From contig SYKE01000264.1 of NCBI GenBank assembly GCA_005798285.1, positions 1 to 32,959 on the forward strand: DNA of 32,959 bases. Direction: 5' to 3'. The DNA comes from Actinomycetota bacterium. Its GTDB lineage: Bacteria > Armatimonadota > SYMT01. Of this stretch, positions 24,018-32,672 are shown piece after piece. Position 1 is the stretch's first letter, and every line of letters starts with the position of its first letter. The position numbers and the translations under genes are program-made. The notes under the pieces are model-generated. The model did no database searches. It had not been told where the DNA came from and worked only from the letters and a program-made list of their open reading frames with translations.

Positions 24018-24524
24018 CTATTGGGTGGACGAGGGTGTGATGCGACGAAGCCACTCTTCCAGCCCCCCGGGCTCATCACCCAGATAGAAGCGGTTGCCCT
24101 GACTCGCTGCCACCCCAGCGAAGAACAGCCCCACAAGGATCAAAGATCCGATCGCCACCAAGATGCCCGCCACCGCCCACCTGCGCTGGACCCGGTAGAA
24201 CTCATCGACGCTCTCCCACTTCCGACTGCTGTTCCATGCCAGGCGGTTTCCGTTTCCCAAGAGGTAGAGCCCGACGCCGACCTGCACCATCCACCCGAGT
24301 GTCTTCGATCCGAGCCCCAGCACTGCGAACAGTCCCTCCCAGACGTGGTTGGCGATGGCCCACGGCAAGGAGAGCAGGCAGCCTCCCCAGTTGAGTTGGG
24401 TGAGGTCGGGCGCTCCCGATGGGGTTGAGGGGCTCGCGATTGCCGGTTTGATGGGGTGCCCACACTGCGGACATGAGGCGGCCTGGCTCGACACGGTTTG
24501 CCGACACGCGGGACAGGCTATCAG
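24018..24524 (-). CDS. Zinc-ribbon membrane protein; probable CTG start
   Basis: A 168-residue protein with an N-terminal zinc ribbon. Seen: CPACRQTVSSQAASCPQCGH gives C4-C7 and C18-C21, two CxxC knuckles. A linker (24-35) and membrane spans follow (about 40-65, 75-92 and 115-140), then a short C-terminal tail. The first in-frame GTG (24494) would delete the first CxxC pair. The only upstream start-like codon before the kinase stop is CTG at 24524, which yields M-I-A-C-P-A-C, the usual opening of this class. No good ribosome-binding site precedes CTG. The gene is in the same frame as the upstream kinase, 42 nt after its TGA, suggesting coupling. Function unknown. Confidence 0.7.
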   Translation of the reverse strand: MIACPACRQTVSSQAASCPQCGHPIKPAIASPSTPSGAPDLTQLNWGGCLLSLPWAIANHVWEGLFAVLGLGSKTLGWMVQVGVGLYLLGNGNRLAWNSSRKWESVDEFYRVQRRWAVAGILVAIGSLILVGLFFAGVAASQGNRFYLGDEPGGLEEWLRRITPSSTQ

Positions 24525-24566
24525 TCTGATTGCGCCCGGCCGGGGGGCCCCGTGGTTGGGCGGCCC

Positions 24567-25403
24567 TCAAGGAGCGTTGACCACCGGTTTTGCACTCGAT
24601 GCGCGGGTTGGAGAAACGTCCTCCCCGCGTCCCGCGAGGGCAATCGCTGAGGCCATCGCCGTCACGCCGCCGTACCGTGCGCTGGGATCTGCCTTGCAGG
24701 CTCTTTGAATCACCGCCGTGAGTTTCTGCGCGATCTCCGGCGAGAGGTCCGGGGGTTCAAGTCTTGCCGGCGGCTCTGCAGGCAGCGTCCCCGTCAGCAT
24801 CCGGTACAGGAGGACGCCGACCGAGTACTGATCGGAGCGAGCGTCGATCACGTGGCCGGCTCGACGCTCGGGGCTCCGATAGGCGGTTGGAGCGCTGCCG
24901 AACTCAGGTTCCAGTTCGGAAAACAGTGCGGGGATGCCGATGTCCGTCAGGCGGACTGCACCATCGCCGGGGTCTAGAACAACTGCTCCGGGATGGATGT
25001 CGCCGTGACACCAACCACACCGTTCCAGTTCTCGGATCGCACCGAGAACCGAGCCCACGATCTCTCGGGTGCGCGGGTAGGGAATGCGCGGCTGTTCATC
25101 CAGCAGAGCCTCCAACGTGGTCCCCTCGATCCACTCAAGCGCCACCAGAAAGTGGTCCTCTTCGGCTCCATAGTCGACAATCGCCGGCAGCGCCGGGTGG
25201 GAGAGGGTTGCCGCCGCTCGCAGTTTTCGCTCGAGCCGTTCCGCAAGACTGGCTCCGGGAAGCGCCGTTTGGGTGGGGAGAGGCCCGTAGTCGTATAGGA
25301 CTACTTCGCTCCCATCACTCGAGCGGGTTGCCCGAACGCAGACTGAGAAGGCGCCACGGCGGACTTCTGCATGAATCTGATACTGTGATCTGGAAACGGA
25401 CAT
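24567..25403 (-). CDS. Degenerate Ser/Thr kinase-like protein (probable pseudokinase)
   Basis: A 278-residue protein kinase fold lacking key residues. Seen: the start MSVSRSQYQIHAEVRRGAFS, with the VAIK-type strand reading EVVLYDY (Lys replaced by Tyr37). The catalytic loop reads CHGDIHPGAVVL: D135 is kept, the following Lys is His and the Mg-binding Asn is Ala. The DFG motif reads TDIGIPALF. The APE-equivalent region YRSPERRAG and the C-lobe (DARSDQYSVGVLLYRMLTG, DPSARYGGV) are well kept. There is no membrane span. ATG 25403 has AGGA upstream; longer starts to 25466 add nothing recognisable. It probably acts as a binding or scaffold protein. Its partner may be the zinc-ribbon protein directly downstream. 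Confidence 0.85.
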   Translation of the reverse strand: MSVSRSQYQIHAEVRRGAFSVCVRATRSSDGSEVVLYDYGPLPTQTALPGASLAERLERKLRAAATLSHPALPAIVDYGAEEDHFLVALEWIEGTTLEALLDEQPRIPYPRTREIVGSVLGAIRELERCGWCHGDIHPGAVVLDPGDGAVRLTDIGIPALFSELEPEFGSAPTAYRSPERRAGHVIDARSDQYSVGVLLYRMLTGTLPAEPPARLEPPDLSPEIAQKLTAVIQRACKADPSARYGGVTAMASAIALAGRGEDVSPTRASSAKPVVNAP

Positions 25404-25446
25404 GGCGCATCCTGAAATGCGATCACTCGTGAGGGACGCAGTTCGG

Positions 25447-25461
25447 TGACAATTCATGTCA
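25447..25461. promoter_or_regulatory. Operator-like palindrome in the divergent kinase-SWIM gap
   Basis: TGACA (25447-25451) and TGTCA (25457-25461) are mirrored around ATTCA in the 241-bp region between the divergent pseudokinase and SWIM genes. I found no convincing -35/-10 pair beside it. The gap also holds AACCTG/CAGGTT arms near 25551-25571. Confidence 0.3.
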
Positions 25462-25644
25462 GACAATCATCTCTATCGTTCCTCCAACATCCGAGTGGCG
25501 CGCTCCAGGGGTGATTGCGCTACCTGAAGGATGACCTGTTCGACTCTTCCAACCTGCCGGGTGGCCAGGTTTTGGACGGGTCGGAACACCTGGCGACGGG
25601 GCCTTCCGGGTTCGATAGCCACCGATCGAAAGGAGTCCGCAATC

Positions 25645-27042
25645 GTGAGTACCGCGACAGTCGTTCATCGAACGCGCTACTGCACGTCGTCGGCCCTCCT
25701 TCGATCCGTGAGCGAGGGGGTGCAGGCAGTGGGACTGTTCCTCGCGACATCTGAGGGGCCGATGCACACAGTTCAGGCGCCGCTGTTCATGCGGGGCGTC
25801 GTTCGGCGGCCCCAGGCGGTGGCTGATCTGTTGTTGACCCTTTCACAGGTCGCCCGCTCCCGATTCCATTTGCCGGCCGCAATGCTTCGGCAGGTGGCCG
25901 AACACGCGGATCCAGTCATCACCTGTCACCTTGATGGGATCCGATTCGAGGCATTCTCGCAGTGCTGTGGGGTCTATGCCAGGCTGGACCTGTCCGGAGA
26001 AGAGTTGGACGGGGTCGTGGTCACTCCGGGAACGACGAACGTCGACTTCAACCCGGAACTCCGCGCAGCACTCTCGTCCATCGGCGGCGACGAGTCGCTC
26101 CGGTTGACCGTCGGTTCCCAGGGGATTGAGTTCCAGACCGATACGGCGACCATCCTGGAACGCGTGGTGGAGCTTCCGGTCCGGTGGCTAAAGGGACTCG
26201 TGGGCGCGGAGTGTTCTCAGTCCCGAATGAGTTTGCGCTGGCAGCTTAAGGCGGTCGAGGCTCGCCGGCTGCTGGCCACGGTACCGCGCGGTGGAGGACC
26301 CCGAACGAGCGCATTTCTGACGCCGGCGGGAGGCGGGCTCCGTTTCAGCCAGACGCCCCAATCGGGTGCGGTGCAAGTCGGAGGGCTGGAGCGACTTCGA
26401 CTTCTGGATCGAATCAGCCGGCACATCACCGGGCTTCGGATCTTCTCGGGCGAGGATGGGGGACCGACGGCCTGGCAGCTCTCGGTTGGGATGAGCAGGC
26501 TCGTGCTGGTCCTGAGCCCGACGGCTTCGCGAGGATTCTCGGGAGATGGGGATGGCCTGGGCGATCTCCTCGTCGAGCCGAATGGAGAAGACGTGAGCCG
26601 GGTCCTCCACTGGCTCGCTGCCCGTGGTAGCAGCACCAGTGATTTGATGCAGACCCATCTCCGGTTGTCACCTGAGGATTTGGCTGGTTGCCTGGCCCAC
26701 CTCAGTGCCAATGGCCTCATCGGTTATGATCTGGCGGACTCGGCTTATTTCCATCGGGTGCTTCCGTACGATCTCAGTCGTGTGAGCCGGCTCAATCCCC
26801 GGATCTTGGGCGCCCGGGGACTGGTCGAAGCCGGCGCCGTACGGTGGGACACCGACCAAATTGAGTCCGCGGCTGCGTGGATCCTGAGTTCCGAGGTTGA
26901 GCATCGGGTGGTGCTCGGGGAGACGGGCGATCGCTGCTCCTGTCCGTGGTGGTCGAAGCACGGGCTCGATCGGGGACCTTGCAAGCACATTCTTGCGGCG
27001 CGAATTGCAAAGGGGAGGGGTAATGGACCCGCACGAGCTTGA
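25645..27042 (+). CDS. SWIM zinc-finger protein
   Basis: A 465-residue protein with a C-terminal SWIM finger: C431-x-C433, then C446-x-H448 (CSCPWWSKHGLDRGPCKHIL). SWIM domains bind DNA or protein partners. The preceding 400 residues are alternating beta/alpha with no motif I can name. A possible winged-helix-like part is near SSTSDLMQTHLRLSPEDLAG. The start is GTG at 25645, with AAAGGAG 9 nt upstream; the frame is open from 25531, but that extension is Arg-rich and lacks a ribosome-binding site. Its 3' end overlaps the DUF6493-like gene by 20 nt, so the two products are probably made together and may work as a pair. Confidence 0.85.
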   Translation: MSTATVVHRTRYCTSSALLRSVSEGVQAVGLFLATSEGPMHTVQAPLFMRGVVRRPQAVADLLLTLSQVARSRFHLPAAMLRQVAEHADPVITCHLDGIRFEAFSQCCGVYARLDLSGEELDGVVVTPGTTNVDFNPELRAALSSIGGDESLRLTVGSQGIEFQTDTATILERVVELPVRWLKGLVGAECSQSRMSLRWQLKAVEARRLLATVPRGGGPRTSAFLTPAGGGLRFSQTPQSGAVQVGGLERLRLLDRISRHITGLRIFSGEDGGPTAWQLSVGMSRLVLVLSPTASRGFSGDGDGLGDLLVEPNGEDVSRVLHWLAARGSSTSDLMQTHLRLSPEDLAGCLAHLSANGLIGYDLADSAYFHRVLPYDLSRVSRLNPRILGARGLVEAGAVRWDTDQIESAAAWILSSEVEHRVVLGETGDRCSCPWWSKHGLDRGPCKHILAARIAKGRGNGPARA

Positions 27043-29851
27043 TGATGCAATTGGGACCGGCGATCGGAACCGGCTGCTGGACATCCTGATTGCCGCCGAC
27101 GAGTCGCACCGGCGTGTATGTACCGGTGTAGCAGACCGATGGGAGGAGCGCCTGAGGGTCTATTGGACGCTGCCGGAGCAGGAACAACGGGTCCAGATGC
27201 CTCGCGAGACCGCGGCATCGATCGTGTCTGGACTGCAGCTTGTCCGGATAGCAGTGGGCTCGCGGCCCCCAACGCACGCGGCATTCAACATCGACTATGC
27301 CGCCGCCGCACGTGTCCTGGCTGCGCGTCGTCCCGCGTGGCTCCAGGATTGGGTCGAGAGCGCGCTTGATCAGCTTCCGGGGTGCTGGCCCCTGGTGCGT
27401 GCCCTGGAGAGATCGGGGGCCATCCGCCGCCCACCGTTGCCCAGCTACGTCTGTGGGATGATTGCCGCCGCTCGGCCGTTGCTGTCCACCGATCCGGAAC
27501 TGCACCAGGAGTTCTGGCTGCTGTTTGAGTACGAGGGCTCCCAGGCGGCGAGCATGACCATGGCCGACTCGTTTCGGTGGAATGGCGAGACGTGGACGGA
27601 TGTCCTGTGTCGGCTCTCGGAGGAGGGGGCTCTCTCCCGCGAGCGGCTTCTCACCGCCAGCCTGGCGGCCCTGAGGAGAGACTTCCCCCAATATCGGTCC
27701 GGCTGGTTCTCCCGCTTCCACGAAGCCCTGAAACCCACGGTTGAAGAGCGTGCCGGCCGACTCTCACAGTACCTGGCGCTCCTCGCGAGCCCCATTCCGC
27801 CAACGGTCCGTTTCGCCCTGCGGGCCCTGGATGCCATCGATCGGGCGGAGAGGTTGCCAGCCGGGGAGTTGATCCGATATGTCCCGGCCGCTCTTTCCGC
27901 GAGAGAGAAAGGCACGGTCTTACTGGCGCTCAAACTATTGGGACGGGAGGTCACTCGACGGCCGGATGCCTGGCGAGGGGCGGCGACGGCCGCTCTGAAC
28001 GCCCTCGTTCACACGGCGCCCGAAGTTCACTCGGCCGTTCTGGACGTCATCGAGTCCGTCCAGTCCCCGCTCGATGCCGAGGTGATGGCGCTGCTGGTAC
28101 AACACCGAGACTTCGTGGCGCCCAGTCAACTCAAACGGCTCGACACGATTCTCCAGCGTCACGGCGCGAGTGAGACCGCTACCGTACCGTCCGGCGGAGT
28201 TCGGCTCTGCGTTGGGGAAGCCGAGCCGACGCTTCCGCCGCCCGTCGATCTGCCGTTCCATGGGGTCCCGAGGTTGGATCCGAGCCGGAAGCTGCTTCCG
28301 ATCCTCGACATCGAGGAGCTTGTCGAGGCCGCCGGCGTACTCCTGGAGCGGTGGGGGCCCCCTGAGGAGATCGAACGCGTTATGGACGGAGTCTCCCGGC
28401 TCTGTACGGTCCGACCCGACGACTACTCCCGACGCACGGCGCCGCTCAGGAAGCGTGCTCGCCAACTGGCCCGTGCAACCGAAGATGCAGGCCGTTTCCT
28501 GGGGGATCCGCAGCGCGATCTGCCGCTGCTGATGATCGCCTGGCTGGATGGCGAGGTCTCCGACCGAACGCGACCCGAAGAGATCGGGCTCGATGAGTTC
28601 ATGGGAATTCGGTTGCACGAGATAGCAATCCGGGCGGCGAAGGGAGCGTCTAAGCCGACCCTGGCCCTCCCAACGCACATCGGCGGATGGATCTGCCCGA
28701 GCACTCTTGTTTCACGCGTCCGATGCGCCGGAAGTGACATCGACCTTGCAGACGCGGTGCAGGCCCTGCTCCGATTGGCGCCCGACGGCCGTGAGCGGGC
28801 GAGGTCGGAGGCTGCGGACCTCCCCGGGGAACTGGGCGCCGCGCTGCGACACGCGCTCGGAGAATCCGGTATCGCCATCGGAGTGAGTGAAGCACTCTGG
28901 ATCGCCGCTGCGAGGTCCAGGGATCCGTTCGCCGACGACGTGGCCGTGGATCAGCGGTTTCCCGGGGGTGGACCGGACTCCGGCCTGGCAGCACGCGTTG
29001 AATTCAGCGTGGAGCACGAGCAGCACACGTACGAAGGCACGACCTATCATCATCATTCGCTGAAGGTCACTCGTACGCCGGCCATCCCCCCCGAGATCTC
29101 TCCCTACCATCCCGCTGTTCGGGTCCACGTGCGCGCCGAGCAAAGCATTCCCGTACGGCGATGGTCGGCTCTGGTCTGGCCGGGTGGGCTACACTCCTGG
29201 TTTGCTCGGGGAGCGGAAGCTCTCGGCTCAAACCTGGATTGGTGGGAGGCGCGCTGGCCCAACCGGGTCTTCCTGGAGCCTCTCGTCGATCCGGACACGC
29301 CGCTCACGGGACCGGCTCTCGCGTTGCTCTGCACCGCTTTGGGCGCCAAGAATCCTGGGGAGTCCGGCCTGGCGACCGACGTCCTGATCGCGGGGATCAC
29401 CGACGGGAGGATCGACCGCGAGCAGTTCGGCGGGAGTCTGGGATCGTACCTCAAGGATGGACTGCTGCTCGGAACGCGGGTGAGCCGGGCGCTCACTCAG
29501 GCGGCTCAATCGGGGCCGCTCCACGTGGAAGTGATCCGATCCGCTGTGGAGCGGGCCATTGTCCAGCACCCGGAGATTCGGCCGGCGGATCTGGGCGCCC
29601 TTCTCACCCTGCTGCGGGAGCTGAGTATCGCCTGCGGCGCAGCTATCGAGAGCTCGGAGGCCCGGTCGTTTCTTGGGACCGTGCTCAAGGGAAAGTCCGG
29701 AACCCTGGCTCGGCAGATCCTGGGGTTGGCTCTCGATTTGGAACGGAGAAGCGCACACCTGAGGGCCGCCCGTGAGGCCGCACTCGAAGGACGGCTTCCG
29801 CGGATGGAGCGATGGGAGAGATCGCTTGCGGCATCCGCGGAAGAGGCATGA
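27023..29851 (+). CDS. Large DUF6493-like helical-repeat protein
   Basis: A 942-residue protein of unknown biochemical role. Seen: mostly helical with repeat character in the first 400 residues (FALRALDAIDRAERLPAGEL, KGTVLLALKLLGREVTRRPD), consistent with HEAT-like repeats. FWLLFEYEGSQAASMTMADS, FPQYRSGWFSRFHEALKPT and YLALLASPIPPTVRFALRAL recall DUF6493 proteins. This match is from memory. The middle has a GGWICPSTLVSRV segment and a His-rich stretch (TYEGTTYHHHSLKVTR). No signal peptide or membrane span. ATG 27023 has AGGGGAGGGG just upstream; the open frame back to 26897 is the SWIM gene in another frame. In other bacteria DUF6493 and SWIM proteins are also found side by side. Confidence 0.82.
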   Translation: MDPHELDDAIGTGDRNRLLDILIAADESHRRVCTGVADRWEERLRVYWTLPEQEQRVQMPRETAASIVSGLQLVRIAVGSRPPTHAAFNIDYAAAARVLAARRPAWLQDWVESALDQLPGCWPLVRALERSGAIRRPPLPSYVCGMIAAARPLLSTDPELHQEFWLLFEYEGSQAASMTMADSFRWNGETWTDVLCRLSEEGALSRERLLTASLAALRRDFPQYRSGWFSRFHEALKPTVEERAGRLSQYLALLASPIPPTVRFALRALDAIDRAERLPAGELIRYVPAALSAREKGTVLLALKLLGREVTRRPDAWRGAATAALNALVHTAPEVHSAVLDVIESVQSPLDAEVMALLVQHRDFVAPSQLKRLDTILQRHGASETATVPSGGVRLCVGEAEPTLPPPVDLPFHGVPRLDPSRKLLPILDIEELVEAAGVLLERWGPPEEIERVMDGVSRLCTVRPDDYSRRTAPLRKRARQLARATEDAGRFLGDPQRDLPLLMIAWLDGEVSDRTRPEEIGLDEFMGIRLHEIAIRAAKGASKPTLALPTHIGGWICPSTLVSRVRCAGSDIDLADAVQALLRLAPDGRERARSEAADLPGELGAALRHALGESGIAIGVSEALWIAAARSRDPFADDVAVDQRFPGGGPDSGLAARVEFSVEHEQHTYEGTTYHHHSLKVTRTPAIPPEISPYHPAVRVHVRAEQSIPVRRWSALVWPGGLHSWFARGAEALGSNLDWWEARWPNRVFLEPLVDPDTPLTGPALALLCTALGAKNPGESGLATDVLIAGITDGRIDREQFGGSLGSYLKDGLLLGTRVSRALTQAAQSGPLHVEVIRSAVERAIVQHPEIRPADLGALLTLLRELSIACGAAIESSEARSFLGTVLKGKSGTLARQILGLALDLERRSAHLRAAREAALEGRLPRMERWERSLAASAEEA

Positions 29852-29853
29852 AG

Positions 29854-31086
29854 TCAGGCGGTTACCACCAACCGTGTGAACTGAATGGCAGCGTGGCCGG
29901 ACTTCCGGAACGGGCGGGGCATCGGCTGCGCGTGGCCCTTCTCGTCGATCGCACGGCAATAGATGGTGTATTCGCCCGGGGGGAGCGGCGGCAGAAGAGC
30001 GGCCCACTGTGCCTTGGTCAACCGCATCGGCCACTGTTTAGGCGCCCCAGAATCGTGAAAACCGTGGGTGCCCGGTGGTATCCGGCCGCCGGGAAGGTCT
30101 ACGCCCCAACTCGTCGGCGGGGACAAGACGTGGGCATCCACCCAGGGGGCCCCAATGAACGTGGGATCTTCGTCGGGCCACGGCTGGTTGACGGGTCGAA
30201 CCCAGGTTTGAACCCGCGACAGTCCCCCGAGGCCGCACTGTGCCCAACCCGTGATCGGGATGCTCGTGCCCGCCTTTGCTGACGCCGGCACGTCGAGCAG
30301 ACCGGCAAAGGTCTTCAGCGGGCTGTCGACGTCGTTGTTCTGCTCGCCGTAGGTGTCGTTCGCGTAGAAGAGATTCGTGAGCACCACATGGGAGAGCCAC
30401 TTGATGTTCTTGAAACCGTACGCTTCCGGGACCACCACGCGAACGGGTCCGCCCCGCTGCGGCTCCAACCATTCTCCGTTCAGCTTGTAGCAGAGAATCA
30501 CCGGCGGAAGATCAAAGGGATCCTCAAACACGCGAGAGATCGGCAGGCTGCTTCGGAACATCTGTTTCGGATCATCGTTGTGGTAGCCGTAGTAGAACAC
30601 CCTGCGGAGGTTCTCTTTCGGCTGGGTGAGCCAGAGCACCTCACGCAAGGGCACACCCTCCCAGATTCCCATCCCGAGCGGACAACCGATGTTCAGGCAG
30701 GTCATCACCTTCGGGAACCGCACCGCGTGCTTTTCTGCCAGCTTCATCAGCGCGTCGAAGTTGAACGCCGTACCCTGAGTTCGAGTCAGGGGGCGCGCGA
30801 GGGTCGCGGGGTTCGCGGAATCCGGGATCACCTCCAATTGCCAGCTCTCCCGCGTGAGACCGACCTCCCGGCGCCGCTCCTCCGACAGGCGATGTGGGAT
30901 CGGGTTTCCGCGCGACACGTCCTGAAATCGCGATTGCGGGAAAAGGTAGGGCTCCATCCGGGCCGCTGCCGCAGCCAGTTCTCGGGGCAGTTCCGCCGCC
31001 GCAGCGACTTCGCCACCTCCGGCGGCGCCGACGAGCGCGGCTGCAGCGGGGATGAACTCACGCCGGGTCAGTTTCGAAGATGCCAT
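29854..31086 (-). CDS. Tat-exported molybdopterin-dependent oxidoreductase (sulfite-oxidase type)
   Basis: A 410-residue enzyme of the sulfite oxidase/YedY superfamily. Seen: a twin-arginine signal (KLTRREFIPAAAALVGAA, residues 5-22). The molybdopterin domain has the Mo-binding Cys130 in VMTCLNIGCPLG, then GIWEGVPLREVLWL, GPVRVVVPEAYGFKNIKWLS and a C-terminal dimerisation-like domain (IPITGWAQCGLGGLSRVQTW, PGEYTIYCRAIDEKGHAQPM). Cofactor is loaded before export, and the enzyme should act in the periplasm. ATG 31086 has GAGG 8 nt upstream. No cytochrome or YedZ-like partner is adjacent; the upstream gene encodes a membrane protein that could be unrelated. The electron acceptor and substrate are unknown. 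Its stop lies 2 nt from that of the convergent DUF6493 gene. Confidence 0.9.
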   Translation of the reverse strand: MASSKLTRREFIPAAAALVGAAGGGEVAAAAELPRELAAAAARMEPYLFPQSRFQDVSRGNPIPHRLSEERRREVGLTRESWQLEVIPDSANPATLARPLTRTQGTAFNFDALMKLAEKHAVRFPKVMTCLNIGCPLGMGIWEGVPLREVLWLTQPKENLRRVFYYGYHNDDPKQMFRSSLPISRVFEDPFDLPPVILCYKLNGEWLEPQRGGPVRVVVPEAYGFKNIKWLSHVVLTNLFYANDTYGEQNNDVDSPLKTFAGLLDVPASAKAGTSIPITGWAQCGLGGLSRVQTWVRPVNQPWPDEDPTFIGAPWVDAHVLSPPTSWGVDLPGGRIPPGTHGFHDSGAPKQWPMRLTKAQWAALLPPLPPGEYTIYCRAIDEKGHAQPMPRPFRKSGHAAIQFTRLVVTA

Positions 31087-31106
31087 GAGAATTGCCTCGC
31101 AGCGGG

Positions 31107-31120
31107 CCGGAACATTCCGG
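31107..31120. promoter_or_regulatory. Palindrome upstream of the molybdoenzyme gene
   Basis: CCGGAA (31107-31112) and TTCCGG (31115-31120) are perfect inverted arms with a 2-base centre, 20 bases upstream of the molybdoenzyme ATG. It could be an operator or a tight leader structure. The remainder of the 140-bp gap (31087-31226) shows no clear promoter. Confidence 0.3.
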
Positions 31121-31226
31121 GGATCGCTTCCGTCTTTCGACCTGTTTCCACCTCGTGACCGGTTGTTCCTGTAAATCGCATGTTCTCGAGCAAGACCAGG
31201 CTGGAAGTCAGAGGGCGCCGGGAAAT

Positions 31227-32672
31227 TCACGCTGCCGCATGGGCAGAAGCGTGCCGGAACCGGGCCCGCGTTGCGAGGGCCAGGATGGTCCCGCCGAGAA
31301 GAAGCAGGAGGAGGCCGGTGTGAGTCGGACTGAGACACGCGGCCGGTATGAAGGCGACCAGCGCGGCAGCCCGGCAAGGGCGCGGCAAGTGGATCGCTGC
31401 GCCGACGGCCGCAGCAGAACAGCCGAGCAGAACGCCGCCGACCGTTCCCAGATATTTCGACAACACGGGCGCCGCGAGGAGACCCAGGCAGAAGACACCC
31501 AGAGCCCGGATCGCCTGCGCTATGCTCTCATCGTGGGGCCGGGCGCCACCGGTGGCAAGACCCACCCCAGCGAAGAGGATAAACGCAATCGGCAGTGCGC
31601 CGAGCGCCTGGAAGAAGGCTGCGCGTCCCCCGAGGTCCGGCGGAAAGTCCAGGTCGATTTGTTGCGCCGTGACCACGTTGTTCAACCGCCATGTCAACCG
31701 TGAGCCGGCGGTCTCGGTCGGGGGGAGACTTCCGCGAATGAAGCGGACCGGCCCTCCGGAGGCAGCCTGCAGTACGAACTCTTCCGAGCGACGGCGGTCC
31801 GATCCGTGAGAGTAGGACCACTGACGCCCGCCGAGCGCACGGTAGCGCACCCGGGCTTCCTTTTGCTCTCCGGGCTGCATTTCCCGTTCCCAGAGGTACT
31901 CCCGGCCACCGGGCTTCTGCTCCACCGACTCCCCCGAGACCTGAACGGTGAGGTCTCTCACAGTCCCAGCTTCGGGAAGCGGGAAGCTGAATCGAGTCGT
32001 CGCCGCCTCAGTGCCGGAGTTTCGGAAGCGATAGCGGGCTTCGAACTCCAGGTCGAACGCTCGTCCCGGGAGGCGATGAAACGTGACCTGGACTGTGGAG
32101 CCGGCCAACGGCATCGGCTCTTCGTCCAGCCGGGTCGCCTCCCGAGAAAAGATCACGTCGCTCCCTGAGCGCCGGTAGGTATCCACCAGCCGGGTGACGT
32201 TTTCGGCTGTCGGATCCGTGAGGTACGGCGCCAGGACGCCGACCCCCTCGGCGCCGATGCGCTTCAGAAACTCCGGCGGCAGGGTGAGCGTGCGCGTGTA
32301 GGTGCGCGACACGCGGGTGGAGACGGAGGGGCCGAACTGTCGGATCGGCTGGGCATTGGGGGTGGGGTTGCTGGTGGCGGTCGTCGACTCCCGCCACTCC
32401 ATGTCTGCTCGCGCCATCCGCTCGACCATCGAGAAGACGTTCCAGCCAACGGCGAGGCCCACCCCAAGCAGCAGCCAACCGCCGGCAGTTCGCCCGAACA
32501 TCCCGAACGACTTGAGCAGAGCCGGCATCGCGTCCGGCCGGCGAAAGCCCCACGCCACACAGCCTGCGATCAGTGCGACGAACAACACACCGAGGGGCCA
32601 CACCCAGGCCGCCAGAAACGAGAGGCAGAACTGGACGCCGGCTGCCGCGGCCTTCACATACGGCTCGATCAT
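31227..32672 (-). CDS. Polytopic membrane protein with large soluble domain, unknown function
   Basis: A 481-residue protein. Seen: two or three N-terminal membrane spans (about 10-42 and 62-82). A soluble, probably extracytoplasmic, region follows (about 90-345) rich in beta strands (STVQVTFHRLPGRAFDLEFE, RDLTVQVSGESVEQKPGGRE, WSYSHGSDRRRSEEFVLQAA). Three to five membrane spans lie at the C-terminus (about 348-475). The topology loosely recalls CreD-type inner-membrane proteins, but I see no signature to confirm that. The start is ATG 32672 with only a weak upstream GGGC. It lies 140 nt upstream of the molybdoenzyme gene on the same strand, so co-transcription is possible but not shown. Confidence 0.78.
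   Translation of the reverse strand: MIEPYVKAAAAGVQFCLSFLAAWVWPLGVLFVALIAGCVAWGFRRPDAMPALLKSFGMFGRTAGGWLLLGVGLAVGWNVFSMVERMARADMEWRESTTATSNPTPNAQPIRQFGPSVSTRVSRTYTRTLTLPPEFLKRIGAEGVGVLAPYLTDPTAENVTRLVDTYRRSGSDVIFSREATRLDEEPMPLAGSTVQVTFHRLPGRAFDLEFEARYRFRNSGTEAATTRFSFPLPEAGTVRDLTVQVSGESVEQKPGGREYLWEREMQPGEQKEARVRYRALGGRQWSYSHGSDRRRSEEFVLQAASGGPVRFIRGSLPPTETAGSRLTWRLNNVVTAQQIDLDFPPDLGGRAAFFQALGALPIAFILFAGVGLATGGARPHDESIAQAIRALGVFCLGLLAAPVLSKYLGTVGGVLLGCSAAAVGAAIHLPRPCRAAALVAFIPAACLSPTHTGLLLLLLGGTILALATRARFRHASAHAAA

Noticed and set aside
24750-24780. A GGTTCAAGTC stretch resembling a tRNA T-arm
   Set aside because: It is inside the pseudokinase coding sequence and no acceptor, D or anticodon arm can be folded around it.
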